In this document: positions 37,346 through 49,300 of the stretch, in pieces
Position numbering within the stretch: position 1 is the stretch's first letter
Layout: the number at the start of each line of letters is the position of its first letter
DNA from: Axinella damicornis
Taxonomy: Eukaryota > Porifera > Demospongiae > Axinellida > Axinellidae
Assembly: GCA_963931865.1 (NCBI GenBank)
Contig: OZ007514.1
Coordinates: forward strand, 496,001-560,000
DNA length: 64,000 bases
Direction of reading: 5' to 3'
Notes under the pieces: generated by a model
What the model was told of the DNA's origin: nothing
Database searches by the model: none
The model's input: the letters and a program-made list of their open reading frames with translations, nothing else
Translations under genes and position numbers: made by a program

Positions 37346-37591
37346 CTGGATAAAACTTACCAATCATATGAGCCTGTTTATCCTGAGGCGCCAGCAAGCA
37401 GAGAAATGTGATCCCTGTCAAAGATACATGTACAACTTATGACTTCATGCAGCCTTGTAAGTTGAAGGAAAGTACACATGCACATCACTGGTAGAGATGG
37501 GCAGTAATCAATTGTACCATTTTTTCAGTTTTAGCTCCCACTTTTACACAGCAAAGGATATTTGGTTCAAAACAACACTACTGGAGATGTA

Positions 37592-37974
37592 CCGTAGTTG
37601 CAGTTAATTTCGCGGTGGGGAAATTTTCACGGTATTCGCGGATGAACTAAGACCGCGAATATTAAACCCGCGAAACATATTTCCACAGCTAGCGCTAGGC
37701 ATAACAGTAACTGTCCTTCGTGTTCCTGGGCTCACGCTCACACAGTAGCTCTTCCCCGGCAGTTGCTTCGCTGTAGACGTGGTAGCCACGCGTACATGTA
37801 TACACAGTTCCATCAGCATGATCGCACATGTCAATAGTGAGTTATTACGAGCGGATTTTTTTTTCGCGGAAGTAATCAGCGAAAATTTCCCACCGTGAAA
37901 TATTTGTGTGTACGTGTCACGTTTAGTGGCTAGACTGCGAAATTTTTGGCACGCGAAATAATCGGCAACTACAG
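37592..37974. mobile_element. MITE, CCGTAGTTGC termini (locus copy 2)
   Basis: Paralogue of 841-1,222 at the same intron position, TA-flanked. Confidence 0.75.
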
Positions 37975-38084
37975 TACACACCTGTGCATTCCCAGCAGCT
38001 ACTAGAATGGCATCTCCAGTGGTGCTGTACCGAAGAGCGCAGATCTGGTCGCTGCAGAGAGAATACACTCGGCACACACACTCA

Positions 38085-38250
38085 TGATTACTGGAGATTT
38101 CTAGAGTTTACTGGAGTTACTATAGTTTACTAGAGATTACTAGAGATTACTAGAGTTTACTAGAGATTACTAGAGTTTACTAGAGATTACTAGAGTTTAC
38201 TAGAGATTACTTTACTAGAGATTGCTAGAGTTTACTAGAGATTACTGTAG
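38085..38250. repeat. 10-bp tandem repeat (TTACTAGAGA type), copy 2
   Basis: About 16 unit copies in the WDR70 intron, longer than the array at 1,341-1,421. Confidence 0.85.
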
Positions 38251-39439
38251 AGTAGTCCTAACAGCTGATGATCCCACACCACATCCCTTGATGCACATTA
38301 GTCTTACAATCCACCAATGTGGTATGGACAGGAGTGCATGAGCCGCCGAAGGTGGTGAAGGAGCGTCACCCACTGTGAGTGATATGGACTAGACCACCAT
38401 GGCCATCCTTGCCAACTGAAGGCTGTGACTACGTGTGCACTTACCTGGCACACGGCCGGATGGTCCTGAAGGACTGGAGAGAGGAGTCCATTCCTGCAAA
38501 GTCTAACATCATAGTCATATCCTCCAGTCACCACCCTCGCTCCTGAGGGATCCATGGCTAGCGCTGACACCTGCAATAGACATTACAATGCCAGCTAACT
38601 TTCCAGCAGAGAGTTGATGTACAAAGGTTTGAACACTCACAGGCTTACTTCCGTGTTCAAGAGTCACCTCGTGAGAGACTGGGAACTTCTTGTAAAACTC
38701 CTGAGAACACAATAATAACGTCTCATTGCGTGTCTAGACCACCCAGGGCTCCCCCCCACTTACCTCTCCTTCCTCCCCCTCCTCCTCCCCCTCCTCCTCC
38801 TCCTCCTCTTCGTCAATTTCATGTGATTGGGTCCTGACAGAAGAATCCTATGAAGACAGGATTCAAAGAGAAGTTGCTCTGTCTCCCACTTCTGCCCAAC
38901 ACCATACTGCTCACTCGCCATTAGTACGTACCTTGTATCCAGGAGGGAGGGGTGGACCAACCACCTCACTGTCACTGCTATCACTGTCAACATCTCCACC
39001 CTCTCCTCCTCCTCCTCCTCCTCCTCCTCCTCCTCCTCCTCCTCCACTTCCTCCACCCTCCACACCAACCTCTGCCCCCTCTACTTTCTGCTTCGCTGAG
39101 GACAAAAGAAGATACAAATGGTACTAAAGAGAGCAACTTCAGAAACTGTGAATGAAGTGAGTGACCCCGCCCACTCCAAGAGAGGTGCTGAGAGGAAGAT
39201 GGACCTCCTCCCACCTGAGGTTTGCTGTGAGTACTCTCTGGCAGTCCTTCTCGTCTCCTGGAAGATCTTCTCCACATCAAACTTCATCGCGTCTTCCTAC
39301 CTGGTTGGGGAGGCACCTCATGAGGGAACAGCTACACCACTTCAAGCACACAACCATGCAGCTTAACCCCCAACCTTAACATAGACTTATCATTCTCAAC
39401 TTGCCCTCTACACAGAGGGTGTGATGGGGAGAGGGGGGT

Positions 39440-39810
39440 AGTCTCGCATGCCAGACATTCGCGGCACGCGCAGAGAGGGAAAAAGAACGTCTGGTCATTT
39501 AGACAGGTTTCCGTAGACGTCATCGGAATGTTGGTGGCACCAATCAGATTGGAGAGCGTTCACCTTCTGTATTGGTCACATGATCCGTACAGATTCAAAC
39601 GAGAGCAAGAACAGATTTGCGAGTTAGATGTCCTTTACAGTTGCAAGTGAACGGCACGAATACCACACCCATTTATCGCTGATCACCGACATCGCAGAAC
39701 AGCGGTGCAGACACTACCTTCCTGTGACATTAATTTTGATATGATGTCACATTTTTTAATTCCTCCGTGCCACGGAAACCTGTCTATAGTGACCAGACGG
39801 GATCCAGCTG
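39440..39810. mobile_element. Inverted-repeat insertion specific to locus copy 2
   Basis: Starts near a TAGTCTCGC motif. Arms about 39,486-39,516 (CGTCTGGTCATTTAGACAGG) and 39,766-39,803 are inverse of each other. No counterpart in copy 1. Exact ends not fixed. Confidence 0.5.
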
Positions 39811-39914
39811 CTGATCCTGATCGTGATGATAGTTGTTACTCTACATGCGGTCATAACTGATGCTTAGAATCTAACCAGATAGTCTCACGGTTGCGTGGCC
39901 AGACCACCTGGAAG

Positions 39915-39960
39915 TAGTCTCGCGGGCCAGACTGTGGCGAGAGGCTGGCCCGCGAGACTA
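39915..39960. mobile_element. 46-bp foldback with perfect 9-bp target duplication
   Basis: TAGTCTCGCGGGCCAGAC ... and the matching inverse ending CGCGAGACTA, flanked on both sides by ACCTGGAAG (39,906-39,914 and 39,961-39,969). It is itself nested in a larger foldback (about 39,881-39,993) with the same TAGTCTC/GAGACTA termini. Confidence 0.88.
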
Positions 39961-40105
39961 ACCTGGAAGTACTAGGTCTAGCCACGCGAGACTAGTCATG
40001 ACTCTAAAGCCACCTCAAGATGACATGCAGTTCAGATCTATCCTTGCAGGTCTTACCAAAGCCAGAGAACCCCATGACAGCTGCAATATCCTCCTCTTCA
40101 CTCAT

Positions 40106-40312
40106 CTCAGACTTACAGAGGACAACCTCCACTCCCGTTCCCGTTCTCCGGATCCAGGGTGAGCTCACAGCATGCAGGGCGAGGCTGCAAAGTTGTGAGT
40201 AGACCCCTGCTCGTTAAGTGACACGCCCCCATCTTTGAAAAACAGCGTGATGACTTGATGAAGCGAAGAGCGAGTGAGACTACCTGCTTCTCCGTGACCC
40301 CAAACGAGTGAA
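40106..40312. promoter_or_regulatory. Putative bidirectional promoter, locus copy 2
   Basis: Equivalent of 3,234-3,448, between WDR70 exon 1 (-) and gene 2 exon 1 (+). Conservation between copies supports function or recency. Confidence 0.5.
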
Positions 40313-40334
40313 ATGGCTGAGAAGACGAGCACAG
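40313..40334 (+). CDS. Gene 2 exon 1 (start codon, MAEKTST)
   Basis: 22 nt, donor ACAG|GTGAGT, phase 1; conserved with 3,449-3,470 apart from one substitution changing Pro to Thr. Confidence 0.6.
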
Positions 40335-43300
40335 GTGAGTAGGAGACTTGTCTCTTTATCCATGAAGTTTAAATCAGCCTGTCATGCAGCAGTCCCGCCC
40401 AAAGAGGTCCTGAGGGCTAGTCTCGTTCCCAAACAATATTTCGCCTTTCATGCCCATTTTTTGAGCCCCCGCGAGTATGTTCATGACAGAACTTTCAACT
40501 AGTACCTGTGGTGCAGCAACTGTGGAGCCTCTGCCTGGATCGCTAGCAAGTGTGCACCCAGCCGCTGAACAGTCTTGTGACCAGTAGCTCTGGGCACGAG
40601 GCAGCTGTGAAAATGCTAGTATTGTGTGGCAAGATCCTGAGGGAAAGGGTCTGCAACATGGCCGTAGAGCAGTTTGTTGTTAATTTGCACCGTGGAGTGC
40701 ATGCTGATCACAGCGCACCTGCTACCTGAATAATTTATGTGATTAACGGGAACATTCATATTTTGAGAGTGAGTGGAGAGTAGATGTGAAGCATGTGAGC
40801 GTGAAGTGTCTTGACTCGACCTCAACACAGTAGAAAGTGAAACTACGAGTGCAGCAAGGTTGCAGGTCTTACTTTGGTGATCGCTTTGCTGACACGGCTG
40901 GATTACATAGCTAATTAAATTCCTGAGCAACAAGCCTCTCTATGGCCGTGTCCCAGACCCTTTCCCTCGGTATGGAACAGGGTCGGCTACGCGAGACTAC
41001 GAAATGCATGCGAACTTCACATTATCAAAGGAGGTTGGACACATTTTTCTGTGCACGTGACTGCACTGCTCTCGAGCAGAAATAATTTACATTCCTAACC
41101 CTAACCTCAACAACCTCACCTCGTTCCCACATCAACATGGCCTGGGACCGGAAGTGGAGTTTGAAATTCAAGGTAGGAGTGCCTTGAAGACGCTTCAGGT
41201 TGGACCGGCTTCCAGTTGGAGTATCTGCTATAGCTAGAGGCCCAAATGTCTAAGTGACCCAGGGATGATGGCACATATTGGAATCTACTCCACTAGAGCT
41301 TTCGAATGATATCGACTTGTTTGTAAAGACTACCTGAGCACTTCAGTACAGAACCCCCCGTATAAAGTCGCCCACACACAGATGCCACATGACCGTGTCC
41401 CAACCTCCAGTGGTGAGTTACCTGGAGCTCTAGCTCTGTCACACCACTAAAATATCCAGGTGAAGGTGGTCTCAAACGACGGCAGGTTGGAAACTAGGTG
41501 CACACAAGGTATATAGAAGTTTGTACTACCTGATAACAAGACTGCCATAGTGGCCCATAGTGAAAGTGAAATTGATTTACCAAAGCAGCCCTCATTTCTG
41601 TGGAACAAACATCACTCTTAGGCTACGGCTATTTTCAATGTGCTGAATTTTTTACCGGGATTCTCAATGATCCGCTCAAATCCTTTGCAAATAAAGAAGA
41701 CCTATTCCATCTCAAACTCACCTGACAGTATCCGCTAAGCTAATTTTTTTCAAAACACAGCTGAGACTGTTTTTGCAGAACGATTTCACCTGTCGTTATG
41801 GGCTATGTGGATGATAATCATATATTGACTACCTTGTGCATACCACTAATTACTAGCTTCCAACCTCCTCTGATGTCACACTAGTGCAGTTGACTGCCAT
41901 GTTTCCAGTCACCCTGTGAGTTACAGACTCTCCCACCACCTCCGACAGCTCAATATGCCCTTGACACCACTTGATTATGGTTTACTGATAACAGCCCTTA
42001 CAGGTACATCTTGTATTAGCTAGTGATCATCTGTTGAGGTGTGTTCCCCCTCCCTCTCCACTTCAGCTCCACCCCTCACAGTGGACACCGTCCTGACTGC
42101 TGTGCAGGGAGTGAACTGGAGGACACTTGGGAAGAAGCTTCTGTTCAACGTTGATGTGGATAAGATAGAAAAACTACACCAATCTGACGATGGTCGTCTT
42201 CGTGATGTACTAGAGCACTGGATGCAGGATGGTGGGAGGCATAAGGAACCATCTTGGAGGAGTATCATTTGGGGATTGGATGGAGCTAATGAGACGAGAA
42301 TGGCTGACAACTTCCGAAACTTTGCCGAACCTGTCCAAGGTAAGTCATATCACTCTATAAGTGTATCCAAATTCTTGTACAGTGTGTGAGTCCTGCCTGA
42401 CATTAGGGAGTGTGAAACACTGGACCAAGGGACACTCCGCCACTGGCAGCTGCACTAGATGGCAATCGCACAAACATGGCCCATATCAACACGTACATGA
42501 CCACACATCATAAGATCTATTTCATCTACTCCCACTTTGTCTACTACTAGTTTATTGACCTGAGCTGCAGTTCTGACAGAATGAAAAGCACTAAAGTGCA
42601 AACCCTCGGCGTTTGGTAGCTTTCTTAGGCTCGCAATCATCACTGCAACGTGCCCTCCTTTTACACGCAAAGGCATGGCCACAATCACAAACCGCCCTCT
42701 TCGCATGCACTGTACTACTGCACCACACTTTGGACATGTCTTTCTCAGACGCATAGACCATACAGACTCCATTGTCAGTCACCAGTGGCCAACCAACAGG
42801 GTTCTCGCCAGAAATCTACATCCAAATGGTGCATGATGTAATCATTATGAACTACATGTAGTGCATACGTGAATACACGCAGAAGAGCCTCACGCGAAGC
42901 GAGTGGGCATTGTCGTATTCACAGCCTGGTAAAGATATTCATGTAGCTCACTCTGACTAGTAAGTATATTCATGAAGCAACCAGGAAACCCATAATCATT
43001 TGCAAGTACGCCTGGAAAATTGCATGTTGGACAAAATGGCGGACATTATCGCGGTAAGCAAGAAGCGCTCTAGCTTCCTAACTAAGTATTTTTAGGAAAA
43101 ACGCCAGTTTAAAATCCATGTATGTATCCCGCTTGTACCGCTAGTGCCTTTAGTTCTACGTTTACTAGCACCAGTTGGCAGATAAGTTTCTTGGACAAAC
43201 AGACAGACACACAAAACGACTACAGTAACCCTGTGCGCATGCGCGCCGAGGGTTAAATATCTTACCACTTTAGTATCAGTGAAGTACTGTCAGTGTACAA

Positions 43301-46300
43301 TATACACTGGCTGATGTTGATATGCTCATCCAGGCAATAGTCTGCACAAACGTCTCTACTGTCCTTGACAGGTAATATTCCAGCCACCAGTTTAGTTTGT
43401 TGTGCCATCCTTTCACACGGTTGTGTGGGAGGGTACCCTCAACTTTGTGGTAGTTCTGAATGTTGAATGGATATCACCAGTTGAGTCAGGTGACTTTGAA
43501 CATTTAGTGTGTTCAGACATGTCCGTAGTTTGGTGTGAATGAATAGAGTAGGAAATGAGCGTATCATATTTCAACGAGGGAGTAGATGAAGTGGAAGTAG
43601 ATGAAATGGGAGAGAGGAACTGAGAAGGGATGAATGAGATCAGACAAACTGGGAGTAGAGGAAATGGGAAGATCACTACACAATTGCACACCCACAAGTA
43701 GCCTCGTTCCCAGGCTGTGTGGGAGGAGAGAAAGCACGCAGCCTGGGAATGAGGCTAACCCACAAGCTGCAAATCTTGGACCTCTCTGTACTATCATGGC
43801 AGCCAACATTATATTTACTCTAGCAGGACCCGCCCTATGGCAGCATCTGGTTTGTGCAGAAACAGGAACGTAAACGACGTGGTGAATAAAATATAACTGT
43901 TCATGTGCATTTACGTTCATGTGTTAGTATGTGAAGGGCATGATCAGTAGAAGGTTCCTGCACATTGTGAGCTTGAGGCTGAAGTGGTAGCCGTATCAAC
44001 ATTAAACGGCAGGGAACGTACTAACCTTGACCAAGCTGGTATCCACAGCAGTGTCCATAGCAGTTGTGGTTATCGTAGAGGATTGGTAAGTATAGTAAAT
44101 CTCAGTACACACAGACACACAGTGCTGGGCCAATATTGGTAATGCACAAGGCAGTATCTGTGTTTGTAGGGATAGTCACTGTAATACCCAAGTATATATC
44201 TGAGTATTGTGACTTAGCATGGAGTGGATTAACTGATGGACTGGAATGACCACAACATTGTTTATTTGCTGTTCTCCTCACTGTCCTCCCCTTCTGCTTG
44301 TGTCTCTCCCTCAGACCCTACCCTCACTGTGGAGAAGGTGATGGAGGTGATGGGGGAGGTGGCAGACTGGGAGACGGTGTGGAGATCTATGTTGCTTGGT
44401 GTCCCAGACTGTAAGCTAGCTGAAATCAAGCAGCAGTCATCCACTGAGGGGGAGAAGAGTCGTGCACTGTCACAGTATTGGGTCAACTGTGCCCCTGATG
44501 CCTCCTGGGAGGGACTTGCCGGTGCACTTTACTTAGTGGGAGAGGAGAGAGCAGCAGCGATGGCCAAACATTACTTGCCCATGAAAGGTACGTGCATTTC
44601 TTGACCACCTGAAATAGGACTTGTGTGCTATGGTGTTTGCATTCTAATGGATGCCCACCAGTACTCACTGTCCTGCTTGTGTAGCCTCATTCCCAGGCCT
44701 TCTCACCCAGCGACTGTCTCTTTAGTACTGTAAGCGACAAACACTGGAGTGAGAAGGCCTGAGAATGAGGCTACTGCTTGTCTGCTACTCCAATGTGCCT
44801 GGTGTACATCGTGTAATAGTTGTTTACCAGTTTTCAGGTTTTAGTGCACTGAGGGCAATGTTGTAAGGTTGAGGGCAGGATAATGCACGAGCCGAAAGTG
44901 AGTACATTATCCGCCCGAGACCGTTGCTACATGTATATTGCCCGAGTGCACTAACCCAGTAATGCCCAAAAACTGGTAAATAGCTATTACACAATGTACA
45001 CTTACAGTAATACACAAGCAGGACAGTGCACAAAAATTCACCCAAAACAGCCGTTGGTTATTTTCTAGACAGTTATCTAGATAGTTTTCCCAGTGTGTGG
45101 ATCCATCATCATAGTCTTGACTGTGGATACTTGGTCAGACTGTCACCAGTAGAGTTGTACATTACTGCTTGAAGAAGACTATAGCAAAGAGTGGTTGCAA
45201 CGTTGCAATTTCAGATTTGAAATTCTCTACTGGTGATAGTCCGACCAAGAATTGATAGTATGGTTATAGCACACTGGTACCATATGACTCTCTCCATGCA
45301 CTGCACTAATACAAGGGACATACTCAATGCAACAATTCAGAGTGCTATCCTTGACAGGTAATATTCCAGCCACCAGTTTAGTTTGTTGTGCCATCCTTTC
45401 ACACGGTTGTGTGGGTGGGTCCCCTCAACTTTGTGGTAGTTCTGAATGTTGAGTCAGGTGACTTTGAACATTTAGTGTGTTCGGACATGTCTGTAGTTTG
45501 GTGTGAATGTTACCATGAATAGAGTAGGAAATGAGCGTCTCATGTTTCAACGAGGGAGTAGATGAAGTGGAAGTAGATGAAATGGGAGAGAGGAACTGAG
45601 AAGAGATGAATGCCAATGGGATCAGATAACTGGGAGTAGAGGAAATGGGAAGAGCACTACACAATTGCACACTAACTAGTAGCCTCGTTCCCAGGCCGCG
45701 TGGGAGGAGAGAAAGCATGCGGCCTGGGAACGAGGCTAACCCACAAGCTGCAAATCTTGGACCTTTCTGTACCAGCCAACGTTATCTTTACTCCAGCTGC
45801 ACTATGGGCAGCATTTGGTTTGTGCAGAAACGGGAATGTAAACGACATGGTCAATAAAATATAACAGTTCATATTTATGGAAATTCTGTATTAGTGATGT
45901 GAAGGGCATGATCAGTAGAAGGTTCCTGCACATTGTGAGCTTGAGAGTGAAGTGGTAGCCGTATCAGCATTAAACGGCAGGGAACGTACTAACCTTGACC
46001 AAGCTGGTATCCACAGCAGTGTCCATAGCAGTTGTGGTTATCGTAGAGGACTGGTTAGTATAGTAAATCTCAGTACACACAGACACACAGTGCTGGGCCA
46101 ATATTGGTAATGCACAAGGCAGTATCTGTGTTTGTAGGGATAGTCACTGTAATACCCAAGTATATATCTACTGTGCTGAGTATTGTGACTTAGCATGGAG
46201 TGGATTAACTGATGGACTGGAATGACCACAACATTGTTTATTTGCTGTTCTCCTCACTGTCCTCCCCTTCTGCTTGTGTCTCTCCCTCAGACCCTACCCT

Positions 46301-49300
46301 CACTGTGGAGAAGGTGATGGAGGTGATGGGGGAGGTGGCAGACTGGGAGACGGTGTGGAGATCTATGTTGCTTGGTGTCCCAGACTGTAAGCTAGCTGAA
46401 ATCAAGCAGCAGTCATCCACTGAGGGGGAGAAGAGTCGTGCACTGTCACAGTATTGGGTCAACTGTGCCCCTGATGCCTCCTGGGACTCGGGACTTGCCG
46501 GTGCACTTTACTGGAGTGGAGAGGAGAGAGCAGCAGCGATGGCCAGACAATACTTGCCCATGAAAGGTACGTGCATTTCTTGACCACTTGAAATAGGACT
46601 TGTGCGCTATGGTGTTTGCATTCTAATGGATGCCCACCAGTACTCACTGTCCTGCTTGTGTATGCCTTATTCCCAGGCCTTCTCACCCAGCGATTGTCAC
46701 TTTAGTTATGTAAGCGACAAACGCTGGAGTGAGAAGGCCGGCTACTGCTTGTCTGCTACTCCATTGTGCCTAGTGTACATCGTGTAATAGTTTTTTACCA
46801 GTTTTTCAGGTTTTAGTGCACTGAGGGCAGTGTAGTAAGGTTGAGGGTGGGATAATGCACGAGCCGAAGGTGAGTACATTATCCGCCCGAGACCTTTGCT
46901 ACATATATATTGCCCGAGTGCACTAACCCAGTAATGCCCAATTACGGTAAATAACTAGTACACTTACAGTACACAAGCAGGACAGCACACAAAATCTAGT
47001 ATGTTACACTCCTGGTATGGGAAAAATTGTACCGCGTAATGTAACTAATCTAAATAATTAATTAAATAATCAAACCTCACAGCTCGCAGGAAAGGTCTAC
47101 AGAGATTCTGACTACACCATCGTGATCGCTATCATGCAGTGACACTACCACACAATAATTGTGGCGAAACTCACCTTGGTGATGGAGATACAAGCGCTTT
47201 TGTCGTGCCGTCGGCCGCTATTGCTCGATCGCTCTCTTCGACGTTGGTTGCCAGTACAGTCATACGAAGGGCCCACAAAGATTCTGACCACACAGCCATA
47301 ATCGCTGTTGTTCACTGACGGTTACATACCGAAACTCACCGTGCTGGCAAGGTTGTACATTGTAAGTGCTGTTATAATTTCGTGTCTTCCTTTTGGTCGC
47401 CATTGCTTGCTTTCGACTGAGCGTGGTTGCCACGTGGCATGTGCGTTAATTGGGAATAACTGCGATACTTAGCTTTCGCTACGGCGAGTCGCAGCCGGCG
47501 TTGCAACGGCTACCAGGAGTGCGGTTGCCCCTCGTAAAGTATTTAGTGTTAATTACTACAGTCGTTGGTCATTATCTAGATACACACTGCACTATACGTG
47601 TGCATTTAGGTAAAGGTTCAGGAACACTGTTCCTGCTGACTCAGCATGGAGTGGATGAACTGATGGACTGGAATGACCATTCTAATGAATGCTCACCAGT
47701 ATTACTAGTTACCCCGTGCACACATTCACAGCAAGGGGTATAGAGTGAGTGCTCTGTCTGTCAGTGTGTGTGTGTGTGGACACAAAATAAGCAGTTTGAG
47801 CAAATGGTTGCAGCCTTTCTTGCAACACATCAGATGCAAATGCATAAATAGTAACGTATATATGCACCTCACAAACAACGGTCATAGAAGGCCTGGGCTG
47901 TCACTCTCCAAATATTGAGCAAAATCACACAGTTTACGGTAGGCAGAATGATGTCACACGTTTAGAGCGCAGTGTACATTCGGCATAAGGTGGGGTATTG
48001 GGGCATGAGACTAGAACATCGCACGGGGTGAGTGCTCTACAGGGCACTTCTTGTTTCACTGAGTATCTTACACTTTGTGCTGTTACATTCTAATAGCTGC
48101 CCACCAGCCATACTCGTATAGTAGTTGCACACTCATGTATGGCTGCTGTACCACAGTGTGTATGTACATATTGTTACACATGACCACAATGACATCATTA
48201 TGATGTCATGCATGATGCATGGTTGACAACCACATGGTTGTGATCCTGACCATCAGATGTCACTGAACGTTGTACACAGACCAAATTTGGCATCCCTAAT
48301 TATTCGGCATCCCTTCACGCAAATGGGAAAAATTGTCTCTAATTTCGGCAAGGGAATTCCCAAATATTTCCGAATTTAATCTCTAATTGTAGTACGTTTT
48401 CGGCAACTTGCCGTCCTGTCCGAGAGGCTTATACAAGGGAGAGATCGGTGAGTTCGGTGCTGTTTAAAGCCCCAAGTGATGAAAGCTCCAAGCTGTCGCC
48501 AATGCACACGGGCCCCTGGAAGTTAACTGATTGCTTCGACATATTCTCGTTCCCAGACCCCAACCCGCGAGAAAAGGGATCTGGGGACAATGCTACAGTC
48601 AGCTCGACCCTATGACGTTGATTTCTGGAATGTGGGATGGCCAATCCGCGTTAAGCTAGAGCAATAATTACCTCGTAGTTGTATCGGTGAAGTAGGTGCG
48701 AACGTATTATGGCCGCTAGTGCGTTGTTTGTTCCAAGACTGAACGAGATGTTCCTAAAAGCGACCGTTGACAGAGCAATCACCAAAGCCGTTGGAACACT
48801 TGGCTATAGTAGGGCGACAGATGATCAAGCAAATGCCATCCGAGAGTTTGTGACTGGGAGAGACGTGTTTGTAACATTACCCACAGGCAGTGGCAAATCG
48901 TTGTGCTATGCTGCACTGCCCTTGGTATTCGACTTCTTGAGAGCACCGGCAGAGTCTCCCTCGATCGTTGTAGTAGTTTGCCCTCTGCAGTCCATAATGG
49001 AAGACCAAGTAAGCAAATACAAGGCAAGGGGACTGGAGGCGGCTTTAATTGGGAAAGCCCAGAAGGACGAAGCTGTGAGGGAAGCAGTAGCTCACGGCAA
49101 GTGTCAACTAGTATACATGAGTCCTGAAGCAATGCTACTGAATTTGAGATGGCGAGAGATGTTTCGGTCTGATGTCTACCAAAACAACCTTGTGTGCCTT
49201 GCTGTCGACGAAGCCCACTGTGTGGAGAAGTGGTTAAGTTCCACATTGTAAGCTAGGTTTGCATTAGCGAGTATAAAATGTAGTGATATGTTCAGATTTA

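Larger units (their letters stand above)
37982..40105 (-). pseudogene. WDR70: WDR70, N-terminal half (locus copy 2), frame-shifted
   Basis: Exon 1 40,057-40,105 is intact here (MSEEEDIAAVMGFSGFG with GTAAG donor). Exon 2 (39,215-39,300) has lost one base relative to copy 1 just before its ATG (ACGCGATG for ACAGCGATG), which puts a stop straight after the exon 1 join; its QETRRTAREY is the fuller form. Exon 3 holds a longer GGA/TCC run (about 39,004-39,045). In exon 6 (around 38,455-38,575) an 8-bp deletion after GGYDYDVRL plus other indels removes the WD motif. The last visible exon is 37,982-38,051. Adjacent minus-strand C-terminal scrap at 36,945-37,117. Lesions are seen directly; sequencing error cannot be excluded for the single-base change. 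Confidence 0.75.

Noticed and set aside
38933..39155. Plus-strand Pro- and Leu-rich ORFs
   Set aside because: Produced by the GGA/TCC microsatellite within WDR70 exon 3 on the other strand.
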